Source: Candidatus Cloacimonadota bacterium
Lineage (GTDB): Bacteria; Cloacimonadota; Cloacimonadia; Cloacimonadales; TCS61
NCBI GenBank assembly: GCA_021157525.1
Contig: JAGGWK010000080.1
Span: 1 to 34,186 of the forward strand
DNA length: 34,186 nucleotides
Reading direction: 5' to 3'
Below the pieces are notes generated by a model. That model saw only the letters and a list, made by a program, of their open reading frames with translations, did no database searches and was not told where the DNA came from. Made by a program: the position numbers and the translations under genes. Positions 16,955 through 26,805 of the stretch are shown one piece after another; position 1 is the stretch's first letter, and every line of letters begins with the position of its first letter.

Positions 16955-17875
16955 ATGCCATATGTAATACGTAATACACTGATTTTAACTGGATTGTTGA
17001 TACTGATCTTGCTGATAAGTACAGTAACCAATGCCTTTACAAACAAAGACATCAAAGCTATTCGGGCAACCTACAATCAAAACCGGAAAATGCTCGATAA
17101 TTTGAAGCGTACAAATCCTGATCTGAACAATCAAGAACAGATCATGGCCAGTCTGGAAGCGACCAGACAACGAGCACGGGATAACAATAAGCTGTTTATC
17201 AAGGAAGACAACCCCACCATCACCTTTCAGTATCTCATCGATATTTGTGATGTATTTTGCCCTGATGTGGAATTTAACTTCCTCATCAAGGGGTCGGGAA
17301 TTTCTCCCAATAATGTCAATTTCAACGCCTATGAAATCAATGGTGATGCATTGCTCAGTTCTTTGCATTTCTTTATTTTCCAGTTGGAATACCAGTCACC
17401 ATTGGTCACGATAGAAGACATCCAGCTTTCTGAGCAAAATGTGGCAGAAGATGATCGCGTCTCCTTCTCTTTCATGATGAACGTCTATTATGATCCGGAA
17501 AATGGCGTGGACATCAATGAGATCAAGACACGGCGTTTTACCTTTAATGACCTGGCCTATAATCCCTTCCGCTCCCGCATTTATCAGGCCCGCAGCGGAG
17601 AAGGTGATGAAAACCTTATTAATGTCTTCAATCTCGAATTAATCGGCCTCACACCGGAAAAAGCCTTCATCCGCAATGGAGATGGCAAGATACTTACATT
17701 GGAAGCCGGTGATAAAGTAAAATGGGGATATGTGAATTATATCGATTGGAAGAAACAGTTAGTCGCTTTCAAGATTAACCGCATCGGTATCAAACAAGAT
17801 TATATCGTATATTTAGATAAGTTTAAGCAAGAAGAAGCAGATCGGTATCGTTACTCAAACAAGGATAGACTATGA
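16955..17875 (+). CDS. PilO-like protein fused to a PilP/GspC-like domain
   Basis: Single N-terminal TM, coiled coil, ferredoxin-like region; C-terminal LINVFNLELIGLTPEKAFIRNGDGKILTLEAGDKVKWGYVNYIDWKKQLVAFKINRIGIKQDYIVYLDK resembles a PilP homology domain. Confidence 0.6.
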   Translation: MPYVIRNTLILTGLLILILLISTVTNAFTNKDIKAIRATYNQNRKMLDNLKRTNPDLNNQEQIMASLEATRQRARDNNKLFIKEDNPTITFQYLIDICDVFCPDVEFNFLIKGSGISPNNVNFNAYEINGDALLSSLHFFIFQLEYQSPLVTIEDIQLSEQNVAEDDRVSFSFMMNVYYDPENGVDINEIKTRRFTFNDLAYNPFRSRIYQARSGEGDENLINVFNLELIGLTPEKAFIRNGDGKILTLEAGDKVKWGYVNYIDWKKQLVAFKINRIGIKQDYIVYLDKFKQEEADRYRYSNKDRL

Positions 17876-19053
17876 AGCGAATGTTAATTAGTTTTTTACT
17901 GATTCTCCTGGTAGTATCAGCATTTTCACAGGATATAAAAACGGCTGTACCGTCGGCAGAAAAGATTACATTATCACGGGACAACAATTTTGCCGATGCA
18001 CTGAACATGCTGGAAGAACTCTCCCGGGAATTTGCCGGAAAGAAGATCATAAACATGAGCTCTTACGAGGGGACTATCGATATCAGCATCAACGAGATGT
18101 ATTGGCTGGAAGCCCTTACCGTTCTTGCATCCCTGCACAATCTGGTGATGGAAGAGCTTCCCGGAGCATATGTGATAAAAGATCCTGTGGAAGAAGAGGC
18201 AACATCACCGGAGGAAGAGCTTGGCATCAAGCCCGATACCGAACAGATAAAAATCAGCGCCATATTCTTTAAGGTCGATAAATCCTTCCTCAGCTCTCTG
18301 GGCATCGACTGGTCGACCCTATCCAATGGCGAAGTGGTTGCCTCAGCTGATTTCGCATCTGCCAATAAAGTGGTGGATAACTTATTTACCGTTTCAGGTA
18401 ACACATCGTTGGAATCCGGCGACGTAACGATAAGTATAAATACACTGCTCAAAGTGATAGAATCGAACCAGTTAGGCTCGGTGATAGCCCGTCCAAATAT
18501 GGTTGTGTTATCGGGAAAACGGGGATTCATCCAGGTTGGTGAAGACTTCTCTATAAAGTCCACAGATAAAGATACGGGTGAAGTTACCGATAAATTTTTC
18601 TCTACTGGTACCATAATGGAAGTAACACCCACTATCATCAAAGATGAGGATAATGAGGCGATTCATTTGGTTACTCGGGTAGAAAAAAGCTCAGCAACCC
18701 CGGGAGAGATCAGCACCATTATAAACCGAAGCACATCCAACACGGAGCTACTGATGTATGATGGTGAAGAACAGGTTATCGGGGGACTCTATAGTACCGA
18801 AGAGACCATCGTTCGGAGTGGTATTCCCTTCCTTAAAGATCTTCCCTGGTGGGTTCTTGGACTGCGTTATCTTACCGGGTTCAACAAAAAAGAGCATAAT
18901 GTTCGGGAGATGATAATCATCATCAAAGCAGAGATAGTAAAGCCCATTTCAGACCGCGTTAATGAGTCAAGATCGCTTAAACAACGGTTGAAAGAGCATC
19001 AGGAAGAAACATCAAAATCCATAAAAACCATGGAAGAATTGATAAAGGAATAA
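17872..19053 (+). CDS. Secretin (PilQ/GspD family), short form
   Basis: Signal peptide, N0/STN-like domain, secretin signature VIARPNMVVLSGKRGFIQVGEDF...GTIMEVTPTI...EEQVIGGLYSTEETIVRSGIPFLKDLPWWVLGLRYLTG. Confidence 0.88.
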   Translation: MKRMLISFLLILLVVSAFSQDIKTAVPSAEKITLSRDNNFADALNMLEELSREFAGKKIINMSSYEGTIDISINEMYWLEALTVLASLHNLVMEELPGAYVIKDPVEEEATSPEEELGIKPDTEQIKISAIFFKVDKSFLSSLGIDWSTLSNGEVVASADFASANKVVDNLFTVSGNTSLESGDVTISINTLLKVIESNQLGSVIARPNMVVLSGKRGFIQVGEDFSIKSTDKDTGEVTDKFFSTGTIMEVTPTIIKDEDNEAIHLVTRVEKSSATPGEISTIINRSTSNTELLMYDGEEQVIGGLYSTEETIVRSGIPFLKDLPWWVLGLRYLTGFNKKEHNVREMIIIIKAEIVKPISDRVNESRSLKQRLKEHQEETSKSIKTMEELIKE

Positions 19054-20849
19054 TGATGAAGGACAAAATCATTTTTATCATTCTCGGGGTGGCAGCAGCA
19101 TTAATCGTATTTTATGGATGTGACCTCACTTCCCCGAATGACACCGGCGCACCCTTCAATGTTTCACTGCAAGAGATAAACGATTCCACGGTGAAGATAT
19201 CGTGGTCTTATTCAGCAACAGCGGGGGACACCATCACATTCACCATCGCCCGCAAAGTCGGTGAATCAAGCTGGGACGAAACCTACGATACCGTAGAAGA
19301 TACGTACCACTATTTTGATAACATAGATATTGCCGACACTCTGGTGTATGGTTACAAGGTAAAAGCCTACAACGCTTCTGAAGAGACAGAATCGCCATTT
19401 TCTTCGGCGGTTGCTCATATCTCGAATACTGCAGCTCCTACCGACCTGGTTATTTCGCAGCCAACCGAGGATGCACTTCTCCTTACCTGGCAGGATCACT
19501 GTCTGGGTGAAGAGGGATTTTACATCGACCGGAAGCAGGGAACTGCTGATTGGCAACATAAGTATGCATCCCTGGATGCAAACACCACCACTTTCACCGA
19601 TGCCGCTGTGCTATACGAAGATGTGATTTATTCGGTGTATGGCTATTTTGGAGACGAAAAAACTCCCGCTATTGCAGACACGGTGGTAGCCACATTGGCA
19701 GCACCCTCTGCCCTTACTCTTACAAAGCCCTTTGATACAAAGGTATTGCTTCAATGGACGGATAACAGCAGCGTTGAAGAGGGATTCCGCATCGATCGGC
19801 GCATCGGCTACGGTGGATGGGAAGAGGCAGTGGCTACCGTACCAGCCGATTCCACCCGCTGGATGGATGATATCACTCTGCCAGCGGCAACCGTTACCTA
19901 CCGCATTGTTGCCTACAACGGCACTTTCAATTCGCTTATATCAGAGGAAGCGACCACCAATGTACGCATGGATGTCATCGGCGCTATTGCCACTCCGGGA
20001 AACGCAACCAAATTATCCGTGGATTACCTCACTGTGTATGTGGCAGATTATTATGGCGGCCTGGCAATTATCGATTGTTACAACCCTGACCAACCCGCCA
20101 TCGTCAGCACAGTCAACCTGCCAGACAGGACCCTGTCTGCGTCGGTGGATGGAACATTTTTATACACCACGGGAAACAGCGGATCCTTCCCGGGCTTACT
20201 CACCAAAATTGATGTAAGTAACATAGCAAGTCCGATAATTACCGGAAGTACAGCGACAAACGGCATTGCCAATGACATCGCTATCAGTGGAGACCATGCC
20301 TTTGTGGCAGAAGGTGAAAATGGCCTTTCGGTGGTGTATGTATCATCCTCTACCCCACTGCCGGTAACAACTCTCTCCATCCCGGGAAATGCAAAGAGCC
20401 TCACAATATCCGGCCAATACGCTTTGATAGCCACGGCTTTAGGTGGCATCTCGGTGGTTGATATCGTCGATCCCAACCTTCCGGTATTGGTGAGCTCCAT
20501 GCCCACCAATGGCCTTACACAGAATATTGTGACAGCGGGAAATTTCGCCTATACTGCCAATGGTGAAGAGGGGATGGAGATTATCGACATCACCATGATA
20601 GCATCACCTGCATCCTATGCAACACTGCCTACCGGAGGCTTCGTCTCTGACATTGCGGTGGCAGATGGCTATGCCTACGTACTGGATAAAGAGCAGGGAC
20701 TGTATATTGCAGATATCGCAAACCCTGCTGTGCCAACAATCATCGGCATCCTGCCTATGGAGACCCAGCCTGTAGCAATAGAGGTATCCGGCAGCTATGC
20801 CTATATTTTAGATAACCAAGGTTTAAAACTCATACAAATTAAAGAATAG
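19053..20849 (+). CDS. Predicted lipoprotein with FN3 domains and LVIVD beta-propeller repeats
   Basis: Lipobox-like VFYGC; FN3-like segments; repeats such as SLTISGQYALIATALGGISVVDIVDPNLPVLVSS and SDIAVADGYAYVLDKEQGLYIADIANPAVPTIIG. TAATG overlap with the secretin. Confidence 0.8.
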   Translation: MMKDKIIFIILGVAAALIVFYGCDLTSPNDTGAPFNVSLQEINDSTVKISWSYSATAGDTITFTIARKVGESSWDETYDTVEDTYHYFDNIDIADTLVYGYKVKAYNASEETESPFSSAVAHISNTAAPTDLVISQPTEDALLLTWQDHCLGEEGFYIDRKQGTADWQHKYASLDANTTTFTDAAVLYEDVIYSVYGYFGDEKTPAIADTVVATLAAPSALTLTKPFDTKVLLQWTDNSSVEEGFRIDRRIGYGGWEEAVATVPADSTRWMDDITLPAATVTYRIVAYNGTFNSLISEEATTNVRMDVIGAIATPGNATKLSVDYLTVYVADYYGGLAIIDCYNPDQPAIVSTVNLPDRTLSASVDGTFLYTTGNSGSFPGLLTKIDVSNIASPIITGSTATNGIANDIAISGDHAFVAEGENGLSVVYVSSSTPLPVTTLSIPGNAKSLTISGQYALIATALGGISVVDIVDPNLPVLVSSMPTNGLTQNIVTAGNFAYTANGEEGMEIIDITMIASPASYATLPTGGFVSDIAVADGYAYVLDKEQGLYIADIANPAVPTIIGILPMETQPVAIEVSGSYAYILDNQGLKLIQIKE

Positions 20850-20857
20850 GGGGATTT

Positions 20858-23800
20858 ATGAACAAGAGAATCATGGTATTTGTACTATTCCTGAGTCTAT
20901 GTATTGCAGGGTATTCCACCGATGTCATCGGGCCACAAAGTGGTGTCTGGACACTGGCGAACAGTCCCTACAATGTTACCGGCGAGATAAACGTCCCGTT
21001 GAACCAAACACTTACCGTTGAGCCTGGGGTACAGGTTATCTTCGGTGGACACTATAAGTTCATCATCAATGGCCAGTTATTAGCTGATGGTACAACGGCA
21101 GCTCCCATTGTTTTCACAGCCACAAACACGGTGGACGGGTGGCATGGTCTGCGGTTTATCGATACCGAAACCAACAATCAGCCTGCATCCAGCATAAGCC
21201 ATGCACTTCTTCAATATGGCCGTGCAACCGGTGTTTCTCCGGATTACCGTGGCGGTGCTCTCTATTGCGATGCTTCCACCGACCTCACATTGGAAAGTGT
21301 CGTCATTACCGATTGCTCCGCAGTAGGAAATGGTGGCGCCATCTATCTGGATGATTCCGATATCACCCTTATCGATGTTACCATATCCAACAACACCGCT
21401 GCCGGCGGCGCTGGTATCTCGATGACAAACTCCAATCCTGAGATCAGCGGAAGCGTCATCACCAACAACACGGCAACCTACGATGGAGGCGGCATCTATT
21501 GCAACCTTTCAAATCCAAACTTTACCGACGTTGAACTATCAAAAAATACCACTACCTGGAACGGCGGCGGCATAACACTTTTCAACAGCTCATCGGTCGA
21601 TTTGATTAACCTCACAATCGTAGACAACTTTTCCCCTCAGGATGGTAGTGATATTGCCGTGATGTATAATTCTTCGGCAACGCTGCTCAATTCCATTATC
21701 TGGAATTTTGCTGGAAACGGTATCTATATTGAATCGAATTCTTCGATGGCCGCAACCTATTCCGACATCAAGAATGGCACTGGAGAAGATTACTTCGGTA
21801 CCGGATGCGTCGATCTGGATCCTCTCTTTGCTGATTATCCCAACGGTGACTATCACCTTACCTGGGCCAATGCACCCACACCAGATGAGACAAAATCGCC
21901 CTGTATAGATTCTGGTGATCCAGATGGCAGTCTTGATCCCGATGGCACACGGGCAGACATGGGTGCCTATTATTACGTCCAATCAGGTATCACTGGTGTA
22001 GTTACCATCTCTGGTGGCACCGGTAATGTGGAAGATGTAGAGATCACCGCTGATGATGGCACCACCGTTACCACTACCAATCCAGACAGTGATGGCAATT
22101 ATCATCTGCTGGTGGGCAACGGAACCTATGACATCACCGCATCTCTGGATGGCTACAATTCACAAAACTACAATAATATCGTTGTTAATGATCAGGTCGT
22201 CATCCTCAATATCACCCTCACCCCTCCCCTGCCAGGCATCATCAATGGTATCGTTGATTTGGAAGGAAACGGTGACATCCTTCAAGTCGTTATTTCCGCC
22301 GGAGACATTACCACAAACCCCTACGCTGTAGAAGATCCAACACAACCCGGCGTAATCGATCACTATGAATATGATCTCGAACTTTCTCCCGGACTTTATG
22401 ATGTCACTGCAACCCTGGACGGTTATAATCCGGAAACCCTGAACAACATCAGCGTAAATTCCAACCAAACCAATAGTGGTAATGATTTCTACCTTACCAT
22501 CATCCAGGAGGACGGTACAATCACCGGTACCGTTACTCTGGTGGGTGGCACAGGAGATGTGACGCAAGTAACCATTACCGCAGGAGGTGAAACTACCAAT
22601 CCCATCGCGGACGGCACCTATTCTCTCACTCTTCTCAATGGCAATTATCCTGTGACTGCATCTCTGGATGGCTACTCTACCGTCACCCTCAATGACATTC
22701 CCGTCATCGCCTTCCAAACGGTTGGAGATATTGACTTCTCCCTAATCGACGGATGGGATCCCGTCACGGGCACCCAATATATTACCACCTTGTATGCCAC
22801 TACCGATTACGACGGTGACTTTATCACCGGCGAAGGAATGAATCAGCTGGCCATATTTGATGCATCTGACAATTGTCGCGGAAATGCCATCTGGATAGAG
22901 GGAAACCATCCACTGTGGAACAATTTCTGGCCTCTTGAAGGATATTGGTATCTCTCCGTTGTAAGTAATGATAATTCGGGCACCGAAGCACTTAACTTCA
23001 AATTCTACAACGAAGATGATGGTACAATAAATAACTGCAACGAAACCCTGTACTTCCCGGAAGATCCCAACAACGATGCAGCTGTCAACCTTACCATCCC
23101 TTCTCCTGACCATACCCAAACCTTCGACTTTATGCAGGAGTGGAATTGGTTCTCCTTCAATCTGCATCCCGCCATATCCCTTGTGGCTACCCTGTTTGAT
23201 CCCATATCTTCTGTGGCAACGGGTAACATACAGCTGAAACACGGTGCTACTTCTATTACCTATTGGCTCGGTAGCTCTGCCTGGGTAGGTGGACTGCAAA
23301 ACGTGCAAGATGGGGATGGCTACAAAATGCAACTTCCCGCTGCCTACGATGGCTTCACATTAACCGGTACCCGGATAAATCCGGTTACCCATCCTATCAC
23401 CATGGGATATCACTACAACTGGCTGGGATTTTATCCCTACACCTCAGTATCTCTGGAAGATGCCTTTGTAGGGCTGCAAAATCCGGTAACCGGCGCACAA
23501 ATCGCCGTGACTGATACCATGATTGTAAAGACCCAAACCAAATCCGCTGCCTACTACGGCGGCTGGATCGGTGACCTTACCGTGATGGAACCCGGCAAGA
23601 TGTATATGGTGTATTTCCCTACCACCATGGTGGCAAACGATACAACCTACGTCAGCCTGGCCTATCCTCCCATTTCCGAGACAACCCGTGGTGCCGTAGA
23701 GGTAACCACACCAAATCCTGCAAATTGGGAACTTATGCAGGGCACCAAGTCAAACATGATCGCTCTTGCGTCCATTCAGACATCCAGCGAAGACTATGCT

Positions 23801-24304
23801 GTAGGAGTATTTGACAGCCAGGGTAACTGCCGTTCCATCGGTAAAGCCTACAACGGATTCCATTACTTTACCATAGTAGGAAACACCCCCGATGAAGAGC
23901 TCTTCTTCCATTTGTATGATGTGACCACAGCTCAAACCTTCATCAGCAAGACCTCCATCACCTTCCAGGAAAATGACTTCCTGGGCTCGACACGCAACCC
24001 GATGGAAATCCGTTTCGAAGGCTCCGCACCCGGTGTTCCCACCACTCTCAATCTGGAACAAAACTATCCCAATCCCTTCAACCCGACGACAAATATCAGT
24101 TACTCCATCCCACAGGATGGCCATGTAACGCTGCAAATATTCAATACCCGTGGTCAATTGGTTGAGACCCTTATCGACCAGCATCAAAAGGCTGCATCCT
24201 ATAATGTCAGCTGGGATGCAGAAGGCCAAAGCTCAGGCATCTACTTCTATAAGATGTCCTTTGGAGATCGTGCCGAAATCAAGAAATGCATCTTGCTGAA
24301 ATAG
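20858..24304 (+). CDS. Secreted modular surface protein: parallel beta-helix, carboxypeptidase-regulatory-like repeats, T9SS-type C-terminal sorting domain
   Basis: Signal peptide; GGAIYLDDSDITLIDVTISNNTAAGGAGISM...; three ASLDGYN-type repeats; C-terminus NYPNPFNPTTNISYSIPQDGHVTLQIFNTRGQLVETL...GIYFYKMSFGDRAEIKKCILLK. Confidence 0.88.
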   Translation: MNKRIMVFVLFLSLCIAGYSTDVIGPQSGVWTLANSPYNVTGEINVPLNQTLTVEPGVQVIFGGHYKFIINGQLLADGTTAAPIVFTATNTVDGWHGLRFIDTETNNQPASSISHALLQYGRATGVSPDYRGGALYCDASTDLTLESVVITDCSAVGNGGAIYLDDSDITLIDVTISNNTAAGGAGISMTNSNPEISGSVITNNTATYDGGGIYCNLSNPNFTDVELSKNTTTWNGGGITLFNSSSVDLINLTIVDNFSPQDGSDIAVMYNSSATLLNSIIWNFAGNGIYIESNSSMAATYSDIKNGTGEDYFGTGCVDLDPLFADYPNGDYHLTWANAPTPDETKSPCIDSGDPDGSLDPDGTRADMGAYYYVQSGITGVVTISGGTGNVEDVEITADDGTTVTTTNPDSDGNYHLLVGNGTYDITASLDGYNSQNYNNIVVNDQVVILNITLTPPLPGIINGIVDLEGNGDILQVVISAGDITTNPYAVEDPTQPGVIDHYEYDLELSPGLYDVTATLDGYNPETLNNISVNSNQTNSGNDFYLTIIQEDGTITGTVTLVGGTGDVTQVTITAGGETTNPIADGTYSLTLLNGNYPVTASLDGYSTVTLNDIPVIAFQTVGDIDFSLIDGWDPVTGTQYITTLYATTDYDGDFITGEGMNQLAIFDASDNCRGNAIWIEGNHPLWNNFWPLEGYWYLSVVSNDNSGTEALNFKFYNEDDGTINNCNETLYFPEDPNNDAAVNLTIPSPDHTQTFDFMQEWNWFSFNLHPAISLVATLFDPISSVATGNIQLKHGATSITYWLGSSAWVGGLQNVQDGDGYKMQLPAAYDGFTLTGTRINPVTHPITMGYHYNWLGFYPYTSVSLEDAFVGLQNPVTGAQIAVTDTMIVKTQTKSAAYYGGWIGDLTVMEPGKMYMVYFPTTMVANDTTYVSLAYPPISETTRGAVEVTTPNPANWELMQGTKSNMIALASIQTSSEDYAVGVFDSQGNCRSIGKAYNGFHYFTIVGNTPDEELFFHLYDVTTAQTFISKTSITFQENDFLGSTRNPMEIRFEGSAPGVPTTLNLEQNYPNPFNPTTNISYSIPQDGHVTLQIFNTRGQLVETLIDQHQKAASYNVSWDAEGQSSGIYFYKMSFGDRAEIKKCILLK

Positions 24305-24321
24305 CAACCATGTCAGTTCAT

Positions 24322-24351
24322 AACCCCGAAGTTATAAACCACTTCGGGGTT
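24322..24351 (+). terminator. Stem-loop between two surface-protein genes
   Basis: Perfect 11-bp stem AACCCCGAAGT-tataaacc-ACTTCGGGGTT; no T tract follows. Confidence 0.5.
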
Positions 24352-24374
24352 GTGACACATCCAAGGAGAATATC

Positions 24375-26591
24375 ATGAAACGAATTCTAGCACTTTTACT
24401 CTTCAGTGTGTGCATCATCGGCCTGATAGCTGAAGTTCCGGACTGGGAAAAAATCAGCGGAACGCAGTACTCTATGGTGATGATCTCGGAAGTATGGTTC
24501 AATGCGCAACCCTTCACCGGAAGCGGAGAAAATATGCTGGGAGCTTTTGGTCCCGGAGGAGAATCCGATTGCCGTGACGTTGCCCTCTGGGATGCAAATG
24601 GCTATTGGTACTTCACTATCGTAGGTAATATCAATGGTGAAACTATCGCCTTCAAAATCTATGATGAAGCCACAGACACCGTGTACGATTGTGCCCAAAC
24701 CGTTACCTTCCAGGATAACCTGCTTATTGGTTCACCCTCTGCCCCCTACACCCTTTCAGTGGGAACCAGTAATATAAGCGGCCACGTTACTCTGATTACC
24801 ACCACTCCTCCCATGGGAACGGTGAGCGATGTGAATATAACCAACGGAAACTCCACCACCCATCCAAACCAAAATGGTGAATACCTGCTTCCTTCCCTGC
24901 CTGGCATCTACACCATTACCTTTTCCATGCCCGGGTACAACACGGTTACCTACACCAATATTGTTGTGATTCAAAACCAGACTACCGAAAATATCGATGC
25001 TACCATGATCGACTGGGAACCCATCGGCGGTACCCAATACAGCATGGTGGTGATGGCAGATATAAACGTGGGAGACCAGCTTTTTGTGAACAATCCCGAT
25101 AACTTCGCTGCCGCCTTTGGCCCCGGAGGAGATGCAGATTGCCGCAGTGTTGCCGTATGGCAAGAGCCTAATCCACCCTATTGGGATGGCTACTGGTTCT
25201 TTACCATCGTTGGCGATACTCCCGACGAAGAAATCAACTTCAAGATTTACGACAGCAGCCAGTCAGTGGTATATGAATGCATGGAAACGGTGAACTTTGC
25301 GGATAACAACACCATCGGTTCACCCGACACACCCTACCCCTTACATGTAGACCTGAGCATCGATCAACAGATTCCTCTGGATACCGGCTGGAACTGGATT
25401 TCTTACTATCTGGAGCCGGAAAATCCAGCTATTTCAGAAGTCTTTGGCTCTATCTCATCCAACATATTCCAAGTAAAAAGCCAAACCCAATCTGCTACCT
25501 ACTACGCCGGTTTAAACAGCTGGGTTGGAAACCTGCTTTCTGTGGAAAACGGCAAAGGCTACCTGGTGTACATGAACCAGCCCGAGCCCGATTACTCACT
25601 TCACGGAGTTCCCATTGCTCTGGATACTCCCATTCCCTTGGATGAAAACTGGAACTGGGTGGCATATTATCCCCGCTCCATCCTTGGTCTGGATGCATCC
25701 ATGCTTAGCGTGATAAGCAATGTAAACCAGGTGAAGAATCAAAACCAGACAGCACAGTACATAAACCCGCCTGGCGCATGGGTAGGAGATTTGCTTTATA
25801 TGCAGCCTTCGGTAGGTTACAAGATTAAGATGAACGCCCCGGATGTTTTGGTATATCAAGGTACCGAAGAACTCCATCCCGACATACCAGAACCTCCTGC
25901 TACCGATGAAATCCCTGACTGGGAAATCATCACCGGTACCCAATACAGCATGGTGGTGATGGGACATGTGCTCAATAACAACGTTCCCTTCGAGAATTCC
26001 GGAGACAATATGGTCGCCGCTTTTGGACCAAATGGCCCTGATGATTGCCGCTCTATAGCCACGTGGCAAGAAAGCAATCCACCATCTTACGACGGATTCT
26101 GGTACTTCACTATTGTTGGGAATACTATCGACGAAGAAATCAGCTTCAAGATCTACGACAGCAGTACAGACTCTGTGTATAACTGCGTAGAGACTCTCAA
26201 CTTCAGTGATAACGCCACTATCGGCGATCCTACAAATCCATTTATTATCACCGTTGACCTCACCCACGCACCGGGGATTACGCCGGTTCCGACTCTTTCC
26301 CTCAGTCAAAACAGGCCAAACCCCTTTATAGCTGGCACATCTTCCCGCAGCGGCGGCACACAGATAGCCTTCACCACATCACTAGACAACGCTTCCACCG
26401 AGATCGTGGTCTATAATCTCCGTGGACAGGTAGTTCGGCATCTGCTGGATAAAACAATTCCCGCAGGCTCTCACACCATCTTGTGGAATGGCAATGACGA
26501 CCACAACAATCCGGTGAGCAGTGGCATGTATTTCTATAAATTAAGTCACGATGGCGCCTCGGTGATTAAGCGCGCCGTGGTTCTTAAATAA
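24375..26591 (+). CDS. Secreted modular surface protein with T9SS-type C-terminal sorting domain
   Basis: Signal peptide; three GTQYSMV.M...FGP.G..DCR...WYFTIVG...FKIYD modules; C-terminus NRPNPFIAG...NLRGQVVRHLLD...GMYFYKLSHDGASVIKRAVVLK. Confidence 0.85.
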   Translation: MKRILALLLFSVCIIGLIAEVPDWEKISGTQYSMVMISEVWFNAQPFTGSGENMLGAFGPGGESDCRDVALWDANGYWYFTIVGNINGETIAFKIYDEATDTVYDCAQTVTFQDNLLIGSPSAPYTLSVGTSNISGHVTLITTTPPMGTVSDVNITNGNSTTHPNQNGEYLLPSLPGIYTITFSMPGYNTVTYTNIVVIQNQTTENIDATMIDWEPIGGTQYSMVVMADINVGDQLFVNNPDNFAAAFGPGGDADCRSVAVWQEPNPPYWDGYWFFTIVGDTPDEEINFKIYDSSQSVVYECMETVNFADNNTIGSPDTPYPLHVDLSIDQQIPLDTGWNWISYYLEPENPAISEVFGSISSNIFQVKSQTQSATYYAGLNSWVGNLLSVENGKGYLVYMNQPEPDYSLHGVPIALDTPIPLDENWNWVAYYPRSILGLDASMLSVISNVNQVKNQNQTAQYINPPGAWVGDLLYMQPSVGYKIKMNAPDVLVYQGTEELHPDIPEPPATDEIPDWEIITGTQYSMVVMGHVLNNNVPFENSGDNMVAAFGPNGPDDCRSIATWQESNPPSYDGFWYFTIVGNTIDEEISFKIYDSSTDSVYNCVETLNFSDNATIGDPTNPFIITVDLTHAPGITPVPTLSLSQNRPNPFIAGTSSRSGGTQIAFTTSLDNASTEIVVYNLRGQVVRHLLDKTIPAGSHTILWNGNDDHNNPVSSGMYFYKLSHDGASVIKRAVVLK

Positions 26592-26613
26592 CCAAAGAGA
26601 TTTCTCAAACTTT

Positions 26614-26650
26614 CAGCATCCGGGCTTTTGTCCGGATGCTGTCTTTTTTA
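26614..26650 (+). terminator. Rho-independent terminator
   Basis: CAGCATCCGG-gcttttgt-CCGGATGCTG followed by tctttttta. Confidence 0.92.
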
Positions 26651-26805
26651 TCATTAACACAGATATCTGCAGAGTTGCCAAACCTGGTTCCCACCGCCAC
26701 CGACGAAGCTCAGGCAATCCAGATTAGCGCCTATATCGCTCCCAGTAGAAATATCTCGATTCTGCTACCCTGCGCTCGAGATAACCGTCCTTTGGTTGCG
26801 TTGAA

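Noticed and set aside
22053-22717. Minus- and alternate-frame ORFs inside the large surface-protein genes (also 21590-21982, 25596-26309, 31635-32141)
   Set aside because: Low-complexity shadow ORFs opposite well-supported CDSs; no recognisable domains.
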